Source of the DNA: Rhodocollybia butyracea
Taxonomy: Eukaryota; Basidiomycota; Agaricomycetes; Agaricales; Omphalotaceae
Length of the DNA: 32,885 bases
Assembly: GCA_015501585.1 (NCBI GenBank)
Contig: JADNRY010000648.1
Location: 1-32,885 of the forward strand
Reading direction: 5' to 3'
Shown: positions 10,253-20,770 of the stretch, piece by piece
Position numbering within the stretch: the first letter of the stretch is position 1
How the letters are laid out: each line of letters begins with the position of its first letter
Translations under genes and position numbers: made by a program
Notes under the pieces: generated by a model
Told to the model about the DNA's origin: nothing
Database searches by the model: none
Seen by the model: only the letters and a program-made list of their open reading frames with translations

Positions 10253-10468
10253 GATTAACATCAGGGATGTGAATCAAAAATGGTAATGACATCATCACCA
10301 TCCAAACCATTTTTAATTTGGTTTAACATAGACTGATCCCGCTCAATGCACAGACTCGGAAGTTTCTGGGTAGTGCTTGAGACAGATTCTCAGTGAGAAT
10401 CCGACTTGAGAATAAGTAGCGATGCCCAGGTAAGGCATATTACCTGGGTGTCTGAATCCAATAATAGT

Positions 10469-11509
10469 TTATTCGGAAGGTTTATCCTTTCCGATTTTTA
10501 AGGAGGTGTCCTCCTCAATAGGCTCAAGAACATATCCAATGTTCTCAGTATCTGATTCATCAGGGTTTTCCGATGATTGTGCGTCATCTCTATTCCTAGA
10601 TGAGACATAATAGTTAGTGAGGGCCGTGTGGTCCTCAATGCGCTCGACGGCTCTGACCATCACTTCTAATTTGGCATACTCCGGAACAATCCCCTTGTTC
10701 GTGAGTTGCCTGATAATATTGAAGGGTAATCCCTCAATGAACCGTTTCCGCATTGTTGCATCATCCAGTGTTTGGAGCATCCGTGATGCCCATTGTGTAA
10801 GTGAGGAATAATAATCCCGCACACCCGTATCAGGTGAGTACTCAATAAGGTCAAACTGCCGTGCAGCTTGATGAATAGTTGTTGCTTGGATGCAACAATC
10901 GAAGACACCAATAATGGCGCCTTCAAATGTCCACTTAAGGACAGCACGGTGTATACCAGCGACTTTGTTGTTGTACCAGTCAAGGGCTTTGCCCTGGAGA
11001 AACATGCCAAGCACAATGGTCCATGTAGCATCATATTCATCACTGCACATGCGGTTGACTACCATCCATTGGAGAAGTGACATTAGCCACCTCTCGAAGA
11101 CATCAACATCCGGAGATCCATCATAGACCTCTGGAGATGGAACTTTAAGAGCTTTACAGCTCTCAATGGGAGGGATAGGATTCCCTACCTTATCTCGAAT
11201 TTGTTTACGGTACACTTTGTGTACCTTGTGTTTCCATCGGGAACGACGTTCGTCATCACCTGTTGTTTCTCGCATCTTAGATGCAAGTGAGCGCAGTAAT
11301 TTACACTGCTCATTTTTAGTAATTTTACCCTTGCGGGTAGCAAATTTGTCTAGCCAAGAGGCATTAGACAACGAGTCAGTATTTGACTCGGTGTCACTTG
11401 GGTCCGATGATTCATCTGACCATGGGCTGCGTTTGCGGCCTTTGGATTTAGCACTCTTGTGCTTCCTCCCCCCTTCATGGGATTTTTTGCTAGGAGCTTT
11501 TGCTCTCAC
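10469..11509 (-). pseudogene. gag: Ty3-type retrotransposon Gag, capsid part
   Basis: A 346-codon open stretch. Residues 1-60 are basic and Ser-rich. The capsid-like part starts at ~122 with P-x-x-YDG-x-x-D-x-x-x-FERW (125-141), continues with LQGKALDWYNNK (171-182) and ends with RFIEGLP (256-262), the pattern of the Retrotrans_gag family. It would form the particle that packages element RNA. The tail (300-346) is acidic and has no CCHC zinc knuckle. No protease, reverse transcriptase or integrase follows: 228 bp separate the stop from the polypurine tract, so this is a gag-only or internally deleted element. The apparent start at 11509 is not the true start: the N-terminal part continues upstream in shifted frames to 12445 and then beyond the foldback element at 19612. 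Confidence 0.75.
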
Positions 11510-12445
11510 ATTGTTGCTTGGTCCTGGGAGTAGTCAATTTGTCAACGGGTATTCCATCAACATTATATCCCACCATTTGGTCGGGAAGCCCAGATGGCGC
11601 AAATCCGAAATCTCAGAGACTGGCATTATGTTGGCGTTGAATCGCTATGCGACTCACCCAATCTTTAGCTACTCCCAACGGAAGCGGCTGTGGTTGCAAC
11701 TCGGCCAATACCGTTGGTACTGGCATTGAACTTGGCTCTGGCGCATTGCTGGGCGGCAATTTGGGCAGTCTTACGGTAGTGTGTACTACCAGAGGGGCAA
11801 CACTTTGTGTCACCGGGGCGATGGATATGGTGGTAGGAACTACCGGAAGGGTACCGTGTTGCGGTCCATTACTGGAATGATTTCCAGTAGTGTATGGTAC
11901 AACTACTGGAGGTGTAATAATATTGGGTACTATTGGCGCCCTTGCAGTAGGGAAGTACATTGTACTTTCCTGTGGTGGTATCGCTACTACCTGATTGAAG
12001 TTACGAGGTAACTTCGGTTCACTTTTAATGTTCACCGCACTTTGTGGTGAGCAAGATTTGGTCACCGGTAATGGCCTGGGACCTCGCAGTGTCAGAGATG
12101 CTGCCTCCGCATTGGGACTCTGTCTCATGCGGGATGTGTAGATGGGTGTCGGTATAGTTACTGACACTGGTGCGTATTCCTGTCAGAATACAGGAACATG
12201 ACGGGGTGACTTGGTCATCCCTTGTGAATACTGTTTGTCCAACAGTGATTGTTGGACTGACGGTGCCTTGGGGACAGTCTCACGCCATTGGCGTACCGAG
12301 TTGTTTGCCTCGGTAGGAACAGATGGTGCTGCATTGTGCAATACCGGCGGTGTGACGGCAGGCCGTCTCAGTGTGGGTGCAGCAATAGTGATTCTATTGC
12401 TGTTTCTTGATGAAGAAGATCTTTCTTCATCAGATCGGATGCTAG
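11510..12445 (-). pseudogene. gag: decayed N-terminal region of the same Gag
   Basis: Two open stretches (12445-12183 and 12167-11613) lie in the same frame, separated only by a single TGA at ~12181-12183. A second TGA near 11613-11615 and a frame change near 11510 separate them from the capsid part. Composition is low-complexity Pro/Thr/Ser/Val-rich (IAPVTQSVAPLVVHTTV), typical of disordered N-termini of fungal Ty3 Gag. The frame formally starts with an ATG at 12507-12509 inside the arm of the foldback element. That start is created by the insertion and is not native. Confidence 0.65.
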
Positions 12446-12661
12446 CACTGGATGCAGGTTCACGTGATTTGCCGTGATATATGCTGAACAAATGTGGAAA
12501 TCTCACCAAGTGGGAATCACATGATTTTTGATGCTTTTGGTAAAATCATTGTAAAATCATGTTAAAGCTGAGATATATAGATTCGTCATTAGATATTTAC
12601 AAGGGGCAGAAGTTATTCTGGAGGTATGATGGAAACATGGTGCTTAAAGTCAATATAAAAT

Positions 12662-13130
12662 GCTTGTATGTCATCTCTTCCTAGTACAATATACCAAAAA
12701 GATACAGAAAAGTTATGCAAAACATCTTCTATAATTTCACCTAACTTATGGGAAGTTGCTTTCTGGTTTTTTACCTATAAGGTGCCAGAATTGTGAGAAA
12801 TGTATGTTGAGAATATGATGATATATAATACTTATATGTCATCCATTCCTTGTACTATATACAAGAAACATACAGAAAAGTTATGCAAAACATCTACTAT
12901 AAAAGTTGCTTTCTGGGTTTTACCAATAATGAGCCAGAATTGTGAAGGATGTATGCTGAGAATATAAAGATATATAATGCTTATATATCACACATTCTCT
13001 GTGCTATATATGAAAAACATACAGAAAAGTTTTGCAAAACATCTCCTATAATTCCACTTAAATTACTGGAAGTTGCTTTCTGGGTTTTTACCTATAACAA
13101 GCCAGAATTGCAAAGGATGTATGCTGAACA
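12662..13130 (+). repeat. three tandem copies of a ~150-170-bp AT-rich unit
   Basis: Each copy contains CATACAGAAAAGTTNTGCAA or a close variant, then AAGTTGCTTTCTGG, then GCCAGAATTGTGA and ends in ATGTATGCTGAGAATAT. Copy starts are about 12662, 12831 and 12979; the middle one lacks ~20 bp. The mirrored set lies at about 18927-19395 in the right arm. Confidence 0.7.
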
Positions 13131-13889
13131 AATGAGCACAATTAATACTCAAATTATTCAAATGCATCTTCATAATTAATCACAAGAGCTGGTGATTACA
13201 TTTTGAAAATATGCTAAAGATAAATGTTAAAGTTATGTCAACACAGGCTCATATAAGCTGTTTTATGAACAATGAAACTATAATGAACATATGAATGGTT
13301 AATATCACTGTTAATCCATTGTAAATGTGGCAAGTTTTGGTATAAATGTGGGGGAGCTATGATGTATGTGATTAGCATAATTTCACCGTAATCATTACCA
13401 CATACAGGGAATACATCTGTAAACTATTATACCTATTATATCATACACATTTACTATCTGTTCACAATGAGGGTACTGCATTATTAAAAAAACATGGGGT
13501 TTAAACACAATAAATAATGAGGAAACTATGATAACTTTGACATCTGCACTGATCTATATATTCATCATTACTTTAGCAGATTTGGATGAACTGACAGAAA
13601 ATGTACAAAGGACAAGTGTGGATGTTATTGATTTTTAAGTTGCAAGTTGGGGTCTAATGATGTGGCAACATGGGGGATATATGAGTTGTCAATTATATGA
13701 TAGAATTATGTTAAAAAGTACATGAATGTGACAATGATTTATGCAAACAATTGTGGGCAATGATATAGAAAGAGTGTGCAAAGTATGCAAAAGGTGTAGC
13801 AAAGTGATACCAAAAAAATTTTTGTAAAATTTATACAAAACAAAGAAATAATGTTGAAGAAATGTTAAGTTGTGCACATTGCTGGAGTA

Positions 13890-14870
13890 TAATCTGGTAT
13901 CTAGTGTTAGCCTGGATATTGCATATCTGGTGGCCATCTGTAGCCATGGTGGAGCATATCTCGCACATGTGTATAGCCACAGCAGTGTATAGTGCTTTGG
14001 TGGAACATATCCAGTACATGTATGTTGCCTTGGTGTAATTTGACTGGTACATATTTGGTGCCTATCTGTAGCCTTGGTGGAGTGTATCCAGTACATATCT
14101 GGTGCCTTGGTGTAACATGACTGATACCTATTTGTTGCTGCAGTGCTGTATACCTGGTGTGTATCTGGAGCCATGGTGGGGCATATCTGGAGCCGTGGTG
14201 GGGCATATCTGGTACATATCTGGTGCCTTGGTGTAACATAACTGGTACCTATGAGTACCCTCAGGCTGGTGGCTATCTGGTGCCTTGGTAGAACATATCC
14301 AGTACATGCATGTTGCCTTGTTGTCACATACCTGGTGCCTAGCTGTAGCCTTGGTGGAACATATTCAGTACATATCTGGTGCCTTGATACTACCTAGAAG
14401 TAGCCGAGTGGATCATATACAGTACCTGCATATCTTGCACCATCTGAACTGGTACCTATCAACAGCCTCCATGTTCTATGCTTGGTGCCTATCTAGAGCC
14501 TTGCAGGACAATATTGGGTACAGATGATTAACAGGTATGTATTACTGAGGCTACTCATAAGTACCGGTCATGTTTTGCCAAGGCACCAGATATGTATCAG
14601 AAATGGTCCACCAAGGCTACAGATAGATATCAGTCATGTTACACCAAGCGCCAGATATGTACCAGATACACTCCATCAAGAACCAAGATATGCACCCAGT
14701 ATAAAACACGGAGGGTACAAATAGGTACCTGTTCCATTACACCAAGGCACCAGATATGTACTGAATATATGTCACTAAGGATACAGATAGGCACCATGTA
14801 TATAACACTGAGGCCACAATTGTATATGTCTTGTACTCCCTTGATAGGTGCATACATGATTGTTGGCACC
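13890..14870 (+). repeat. minisatellite of alternating ~33-bp units, left arm
   Basis: Two related units alternate: one with TATCTGGTGCCTTGGTGTAA, the other with TATCTGTAGCCTTGGTGGA, joined by ACTGGTAC or CCAGTACATA. Copies are diverged. The mirrored array is at about 17180-18165. Long open frames across it (Tyr/Thr/Pro/Gln-rich) are by-products of the periodicity. Confidence 0.7.
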
Positions 14871-14972
14871 CGTGGGTTACAGGTTTCCAGGTATTCCCAT
14901 GGGTGTTCCCTGCAGGTACTGGAATCTAACCAGGAGTTGTGTCCATCCTTACAAATAAATAGGTGGGCCAAA

Positions 14973-16026
14973 CCACCATGTATCCAGATAGAACTCCATT
15001 TTGATGCACAGAGACCACAGGTATGGAACAGGTATGAAGCAGCAAGACCCCAGTTGTGTACCAGGGATGCCCCACCAGGCATCCAGGTACAACGCAGGTG
15101 TGATCTACAGACAGGACAGGAACAGAACAGGTATGAAGCCCAGTGGCATACCAGGCATGCTCCTCCATGCATCCAGATAGAAACCAGGTCTGATCCGCAG
15201 AGGCCACAGGTACAGAACAAAGCAGCAAGACCCCAGTTGTGTACCAGGTATGCCCCACCAGGGATCCAGGTAGAAGCCGAGTGTGGTCTATGGACAGGAC
15301 AGGTATGGAACAGATAGGGAGCAGGAAAATCCCAGATATGTACCAGCTATGCTCCACCATGTATCCGGATAGAACCCAGGTATGATGCACAGAGGCCACA
15401 GGTATGGAACAGGTATGAAGCAGCAAGGCCCCAGTTGCATACCAGGTCAGATGCCCCACGCCTCCAGGTAGGACCCAGGTGTGATTTAAGGAGAGGACAG
15501 GTACAGAACAGCAAGATCCCAGATATGTACCAGCTATGCTCCACCAAGCATCCAGATACAAACCCAGGTTTGATCTACAGAGGCCACAGGTACAGAACAG
15601 GTATGATATAACGCACCCTATGGGCAAAGTCCTTAAGAACACCGGTGAACATGACAAATAGGATACTATTGTGTGTACGACGGTGTAAAAGACTAACTAG
15701 ACTCTTAAGTAATTGTACGATACTTATAGTAACAGATTTATTATATAATTAATAATAAATAGAATGATAAGATAGACCGTTTGCTCTATCGGTGGCATCT
15801 AGGATGACCGTATCGCCGGATACAGTCAGTGGTGATTATGGAGAGGCGGAGGCGTTACATATGAAGCAGCAAGAGCCCAGTTGTGTACCAGGTATGCCCC
15901 ACCAGTCATCCAGGTAGAACCAAAGTGTGATTTACCAACAGAAGTCAGGACAGGTACAGACCAGGTATGAAACAGCAACATCCCAGATATGTACCAGCTA
16001 TCATTGACCAGGCATCCAGATAGAAC
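14973..16026 (+). repeat. ~100-bp tandem array in the foldback spacer
   Basis: The anchor ATCCAGRTAGAA-like motif recurs near 14981, 15064, 15168, 15261, 15358 (ATCCGG), 15460, 15547, 15907 and 16012. Units also share ACAGGTATGAAGCAGCAAG, CCCAGTTGTGTACCAG and TATGCCCCACCA. Two sub-types seem to alternate, one with AGAGGCCACAGG and one with GACAGGACAGG. The array shares words such as GTACCAGRTATGCYCCACCA with the arm minisatellite, so the two are probably related. A solo LTR interrupts it at 15607-15859. Confidence 0.7.
15607..15859 (-). mobile_element. solo LTR, 253 bp, with 5-bp target duplication
   Basis: Same family as 9988-10240, same length and orientation. TATGA stands on both sides (15602-15606 and 15860-15864). 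Removing the LTR and one TATGA rejoins the tandem array as ...CAGGTATGAAGCAGC..., matching other array units. It is therefore a solo LTR left by recombination and not the missing 5' LTR of the gag element. On its inner side there is array sequence and no primer binding site. Confidence 0.85.
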
Positions 16027-16155
16027 CCTTATGAATCCTATGACATCCTAGGATTTTGGGCTTGTCCCTTGCCTGTCAAGGCTCTTGAGGATTCCCTCGG
16101 TATCCTAAGCAAGCCTAGGCTTGCCCAGGTTTATGCAGGTTTGCCCAGGTTCCAT
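16027..16155. mobile_element. fragment of the hairpin MITE
   Basis: ATGAATCCTATGACATCC, then CTTGTCCCTTGCCTGTCAAG, TCTTGAGGATTCCCT and GCCCAGGTTTGCCCAGG follow the internal order of the 8244-8616 MITE. Both its terminal sequence and the matching half are missing. It sits at the end of the ~100-bp array. Confidence 0.7.
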
Positions 16156-16798
16156 GCTATTGGCTGGACAGGCCAATGTCACAACAAAACATGGCAGATC
16201 CAAGTTCCACATCAGATCTGATCAATTGATCAATTGGGCGCTCCTGATGCAAGAAGGGCACTTTGCTGTCAAACAAAGAATAATTTTGCCGGAGTTTTGG
16301 TGCAGATCTCAGCCAATAGAACAAACAGCATCCTAAAATGTTTACTATTAAACAATTGCAACTTCTCTGAGCTGTTTTCCAACAGCAGTGTGAGTGCTGG
16401 GAAGTCGCCATGTTGCCATTTGATTGGTCCAAATCAGGTGAGAACTGATCAATGACTGGCAAACCTGCAGCACACAGAGGTGGCCACTTTATGTGCATTC
16501 TTCACTTGTACCCTCATATACTCAACTTAATTCAAAAAAATGATTCTAAGCATGTTTCATGTTTTATACCTGTTGGCTGAAAGAGATACAAACATTGCCA
16601 TCAACAAGGAACTCAAACAATAGGGTAGAATTTACTATCAATTTGGAAATTGATCCATAAGTTGATACGCACTAGTCGCAGTTGGGCGCTCTGCACTCAG
16701 GTAGGTGCCATAAAATCCCAAACTGATGACTTTATTTATGTTTTGGTTGCCTGATCACATCAACCTGGGAAACAGCAGGGCTGGACCAATCTGCAACC
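16156..16798. other. spacer DNA of the foldback element, nothing recognised
   Basis: A 113-codon minus-strand frame (16157-16498) and shorter ones show no family motif. No terminal repeats were noticed. It could be an unrelated insertion or the element's native core. Confidence 0.35.
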
Positions 16799-16950
16799 CA
16801 CCAGTCATGTTACACCAAGTGCCAGATATGTACCAAATACACAGTTACACAGATATGCACCCAGTATAAAACACTGAGGGTACAAATAATAGGAGTAACA
16901 GGTATGTATCACTGAGGCTACTTATAAGTACCAGTCATGTTTCAGTACTG
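16799..16950 (+). repeat. third, diverged copy of arm minisatellite sequence
   Basis: CCAGTCATGTTACACCAAG, GCCAGATATGTACCA, ATATGCACCCAGTATAAAACAC and AGGCTACTTATAAGTACCAG match the left arm (roughly 14530-14730) in direct orientation, with deletions. It is older and shorter than the two full arms. Confidence 0.6.
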
Positions 16951-17081
16951 TATAATTATGACCGGATGCCGCATAATGCATAATGGACCCCCAAGCATGG
17001 GGCATTTTGCAATCTGTAATGCATAACAGGAGGGTTCGAGCATGGTAATTCTCAAAATGTCACAAATTTTTGCGGCGGGCC

Positions 17082-19611
17082 TTTGGCCCACCTATTTATT
17101 TGTAAGGATGGACACAACTCCTGGTTAGATTCCAGTACCTGCAGGAAACACCCATGGGAATACCTGGAAACCTGTAACCCACGGGTGCCAACAATCATGT
17201 ATGCACCTATCAAGGGAGTACAAGATATACATAATTGTGGCCTCAGTTTATATACATGGTGCCTATCTGTATCCTTAGTGACATATATTCAGTACATATC
17301 TGGTGCCTTGGTGTAATGGAACAGGTACCTATTTGTACCCTCCGTGTTTTATACTGGGTGCATATCTTGGTTCTTGATGGAGTGTATCTGGTACATATCT
17401 GGCGCTTGGTGTAACATGACTGATATCTATCTGTAGCCTTGGTGGACCATTTCTGATACATATCTGGTGCCTTGGCAAAACATGACCGGTACTTATGAGT
17501 AGCCTCAGTAATACATACCTGTTAATCATCTGTACCCAATATTGTCCTGCAAGGCTCTAGATAGGCACCAAGCATAGAACATGGAGGCTGTTGATAGGTA
17601 CCAGTTCAGATGGTGCAAGATATGCAGGTACTGTATATGATCCACTCGGCTACTTCTAGGTAGTATCAAGGCACCAGATATGTACTGAATATGTTCCACC
17701 AAGGCTACAGCTAGGCACCAGGTATGTGACAACAAGGCAACATGCATGTACTGGATATGTTCTACCAAGGCACCAGATAGCCACCAGCCTGAGGGTACTC
17801 ATAGATACCAGTTATGTTACACCAAGGCACCAGATATGTACCAGATATGCCCCACCACGGCTCCAGATATGCCCCACCATCGGCTCCAGATACACACCAG
17901 GTATACAGCACTGCAGCAACAATTAGGTATCAGTCATGTTACACCAAGGCACCAGATATGTACTGGATACACTCCACCAAGGCTACAGATAGGCACCAAA
18001 TATGTACCAGTCAAATTACACCAAGGCAACATACATGTACTGGATATGTTCCACCAAAGCACTATACACTGCTGTGGCTATACACATGTGCGAGATATGC
18101 TCCACCATGGCTACAGATGGCCACCAGATATGCAATATCCAGGCTAACACTAGATACCAGATTATACTCCAGCAATGTGCACAACTTAACATTTCTTCAA
18201 CATTATTTCTTTGTTTTGTATAAATTTTACAAAAAATTTTTTTTTGGTATCACTTTGCTACACCTTTTGCATACTTTGCACACTCTTTCTATATCATTGC
18301 CCACAATTGTTTGCATAAATCATTGTCACATTCATGTACTTTTTAACATAATTCTATCATATAATTGACAACTCATATATCCCCCATGTTGCCACATCAT
18401 TAGACCCCAACTTGCAACTTAAAAATCAATAACATCCACACTTGTCCTTTGTACATTTTCTGTCAGTTCATCCAAATCTGCTAAAGTAATGATGAATATA
18501 TAGATCAGTGCAGATGTCAAAGTTATCATAGTTTCCTCATTATTTATTGTGTTTAAACCCCATGTTTTTTTAATAATGCAGTACCCTCATTGTGAACAGA
18601 TAGTAAATGTGTATGATATAATAGGTATAATAGTTTACAGATGTATTCCCTGTATGTGGTAATGATTACGGTGAAATTATGCTAATCACATACATCATAG
18701 CTCCCCCACATTTATACCAAAACTTGCCACATTTACAATGGATTAACAGTGATATTAACCATTCATATGTTCATTATAGTTTCATTGTTCATAAAACAGC
18801 TTATATGAGCCTGTGTTGACATAACTTTAACATTTATCTTTAGCATATTTTCAAAATGTAATCACCAGCTCTTGTGATTAATTATGAAGATGCATTTGAA
18901 TAATTTGAGTATTAATTGTGCTCATTTGTTCAGCATACATCCTTTGCAATTCTGGCTTGTTATAGGTAAAAACCCAGAAAGCAACTTCCAGTAATTTAAG
19001 TGGAATTATAGGAGATGTTTTGCAAAACTTTTCTGTATGTTTTTCATATATAGCACAGAGAATGTGTGATATATAAGCATTATATATCTTTATATTCTCA
19101 GCATACATCCTTCACAATTCTGGCTCATTATTGGTAAAACCCAGAAAGCAACTTTTATAGTAGATGTTTTGCATAACTTTTCTGTATGTTTCTTGTATAT
19201 AGTACAAGGAATGGATGACATATAAATATTATATATCATCATATTCTCAACATACATTTCTCACAATTCTGGCACCTTATAGGTAAAAAACCAGAAAGCA
19301 ACTTCCCATAAGTTAGGTGAAATTATAGAAGATGTTTTGCATAACTTTTCTGTATCTTTTTGGTATATTGTACTAGGAAGAGATGACATACAAGCATTTT
19401 ATATTGACTTTAAGCACCATGTTTCCATCATACCTCCAGAATAACTTCTGCCCCTTGTAAATATCTAATGACGAATCTATATATCTCAGCTTTAACATGA
19501 TTTTACAATGATTTTACCAAAAGCATCAAAAATCATGTGATTCCCACTTGGTGAGATTTCCACATTTGTTCAGCATATATCACGGCAAATCACGTGAACC
19601 TGCATCCAGTG
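17082..19611 (-). repeat. right arm of the giant inverted repeat
   Basis: This is the reverse complement of 12446-14972 at very high identity by eye. Differences seen include a longer A/T run near 18233-18245, GGTATC versus GGTACC near 17805, and one extra base near 17881. It begins TTTGGCCCACC and ends in ...CCTGCATCCAGTG next to TAG. Confidence 0.85.
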
Positions 19612-19675
19612 TAGATGCATCCCATTTCTCGACGAGCCCTTGGGGTATGCTTGCAGTGCGGGTAAGGTAGTAGCA
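19612..19675 (-). pseudogene. gag: detached 5' piece of the interrupted gag
   Basis: On the minus strand this reads RTASIPQGLVEKWDAS and, once the foldback element is removed, runs without a stop into the gag N-terminal region at 12445 (continuing SIRSDEERSSSS). Short N-termini with a PQGLVxKWD-like stretch fit my recollection of Agaricomycete Ty3 Gag. I see no ATG in the expected spot upstream, so the start is lost or lies farther away. Confidence 0.5.
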
Positions 19676-19689
19676 AAGACAAACAAAAC

Positions 19690-20770
19690 AACAGGAGATG
19701 GTATTACATTGGGTCGTTATTAGGCCTAAAATCGGCCTAAGGCGTGAACCGTGAGGATGGCAGAAACATGCTTAGCGGTCCTACGGAAAGCTACGCAATG
19801 GGATAGCCTTGGCAAATCGAAACATTTGATCTTAGAAATCATACACGGAATGTCTTATCCGTTAAAGCCGACTATCGGGAATCACTTGTCCTCTGATATA
19901 TACCCAAGAATGGACTATTTCTTTATCGTGTGTACCATATATAGGCTGGAGTTTCCTTTCCGAGCCAGATTCCTCTGTTCCACTCTCTTTCCGTCTCTCT
20001 CCGTATCTGTTTCATCTATTTTTCATATTAAACTCTCTCTACTCAGTATATAAGCCAGATATATTTATTCAATAAGACAAGTTTCTTGCCCTCGACTTGA
20101 CTGCTAAGACCAGTGCTCCGTAGAACGTCCCCACGGGATCAGTAGCATGACGCCTCCTGACTTGGTTATCTTAAGAAAGTAATAAACTTCACGTGCTTCG
20201 CAAAGCCCATTTATATCTTGATCGAATTTAAGTGTGTAGAGTTCTCTCGAACTCCAGATCGACTCAAATCTAGTTGCTTCCTTAGAGGGGACGGCTTCTA
20301 GTAAGGGATTATTTGGCTCCAGAGTGAGGGTTCCTTAGTTGACTTCTTCACGAAGTTAGACAAGCCACTAAGATTGTGGTACGAGTTCCTAGTGATTAAG
20401 TTCACTCACTTGAATATTGTAGCTTGGCCCAGAGTTTGGTCGAGGACTTTACGGCGTCACAGCAGCTAGTGCCAGAGTTTGCCTAGGGTTGTTGACAAAC
20501 CTCGAGATTATTATTCTAGCTAGAGCCAGAGTTTGCCTAGGAGAATCTTAGTTTCGTTGTATTGGTTTTGGTTTTGTTTAATTGATTTGGACATACACAC
20601 CTGGTTCCCTTGTACACTTGTACTCCCCAACTAGGCTTCTCTCGACTTAGTTCTAAGAGTTGTCTAAGCTTAGTTACCCACGTTAGCGCTACAGTCTTGA
20701 ACCTGGAGCAGTCGCGCGCGTACATCTGATATTACAAGTCTTTCCCTCGGGGAATCTCTGACAACCCGCC
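19690..20770 (-). mobile_element. possible LTR/leader region of a retroelement
   Basis: Non-coding DNA upstream (minus strand) of the gag 5' piece. On the minus strand it begins at 20770 with TGTCAGAGATTCCCCG, an LTR-like start. On the plus strand a TATA run (ACCATATATAG near 19937) and a direct repeat CCAGAGTTTGCCTAG (20472 and 20525) occur. It does not match the 253-bp LTR at 9988, so if it is an LTR it belongs to a different family. I could not find a matching second copy in the window. Confidence 0.3.

Larger units (their letters stand above)
12446..14972 (+). repeat. left arm of the giant inverted repeat
   Basis: The outer 1.4 kb is AT-rich non-coding DNA with a three-copy ~150-bp repeat (12662-13130). 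The inner ~1 kb is a minisatellite. The arm ends at ...GGTGGGCCAAA (14972), where similarity to the other arm stops abruptly (next base C here, G in the partner). Confidence 0.85.
12446..19611. mobile_element. 7.17-kb CACTA-like foldback element with 2.5-kb inverted arms
   Basis: It starts CACTGGATGCAGG and ends with the reverse complement of that sequence. TAG flanks both sides (12443-12445 and 19612-19614), a 3-bp target duplication. CACT-starting ends plus 3-bp duplications define the CACTA (En/Spm) superfamily. The arms 12446-14972 and 17082-19611 differ by only 3 bp in length and by scattered substitutions. The spacer 14973-17081 is not palindromic. No transposase is visible inside, so the element would be non-autonomous. 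The insertion splits the gag frame of a retrotransposon remnant, and removing it with one TAG gives an open frame across the junction. The frames of 60-240 codons in it come from the repeats. Confidence 0.82.

Noticed and set aside
11166..11729. Plus-strand frame of 187 codons across the gag region, and others at 11647-12011
   Set aside because: Antisense shadows of gag without motifs.
13689..14327. Long open frames (up to 243 codons) in the arms and spacer, for example 13689-14327, 14592-15317, 14926-15657 and 17814-18368
   Set aside because: They follow the tandem-repeat periodicity, occur on both strands, and encode Tyr/Thr/Pro/Cys-rich repeats with no domain.
13890..14870. CRISPR-like look of regularly spaced repeats
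   Set aside because: Units are contiguous and diverged with no unique spacers, and the genome is eukaryotic.
9988..15859. The two 253-bp LTRs as the two ends of one full-length retrotransposon
   Set aside because: The LTR at 15607 has TATGA on both sides and its removal repairs the tandem array, so it is solo. No primer binding site lies beside it.
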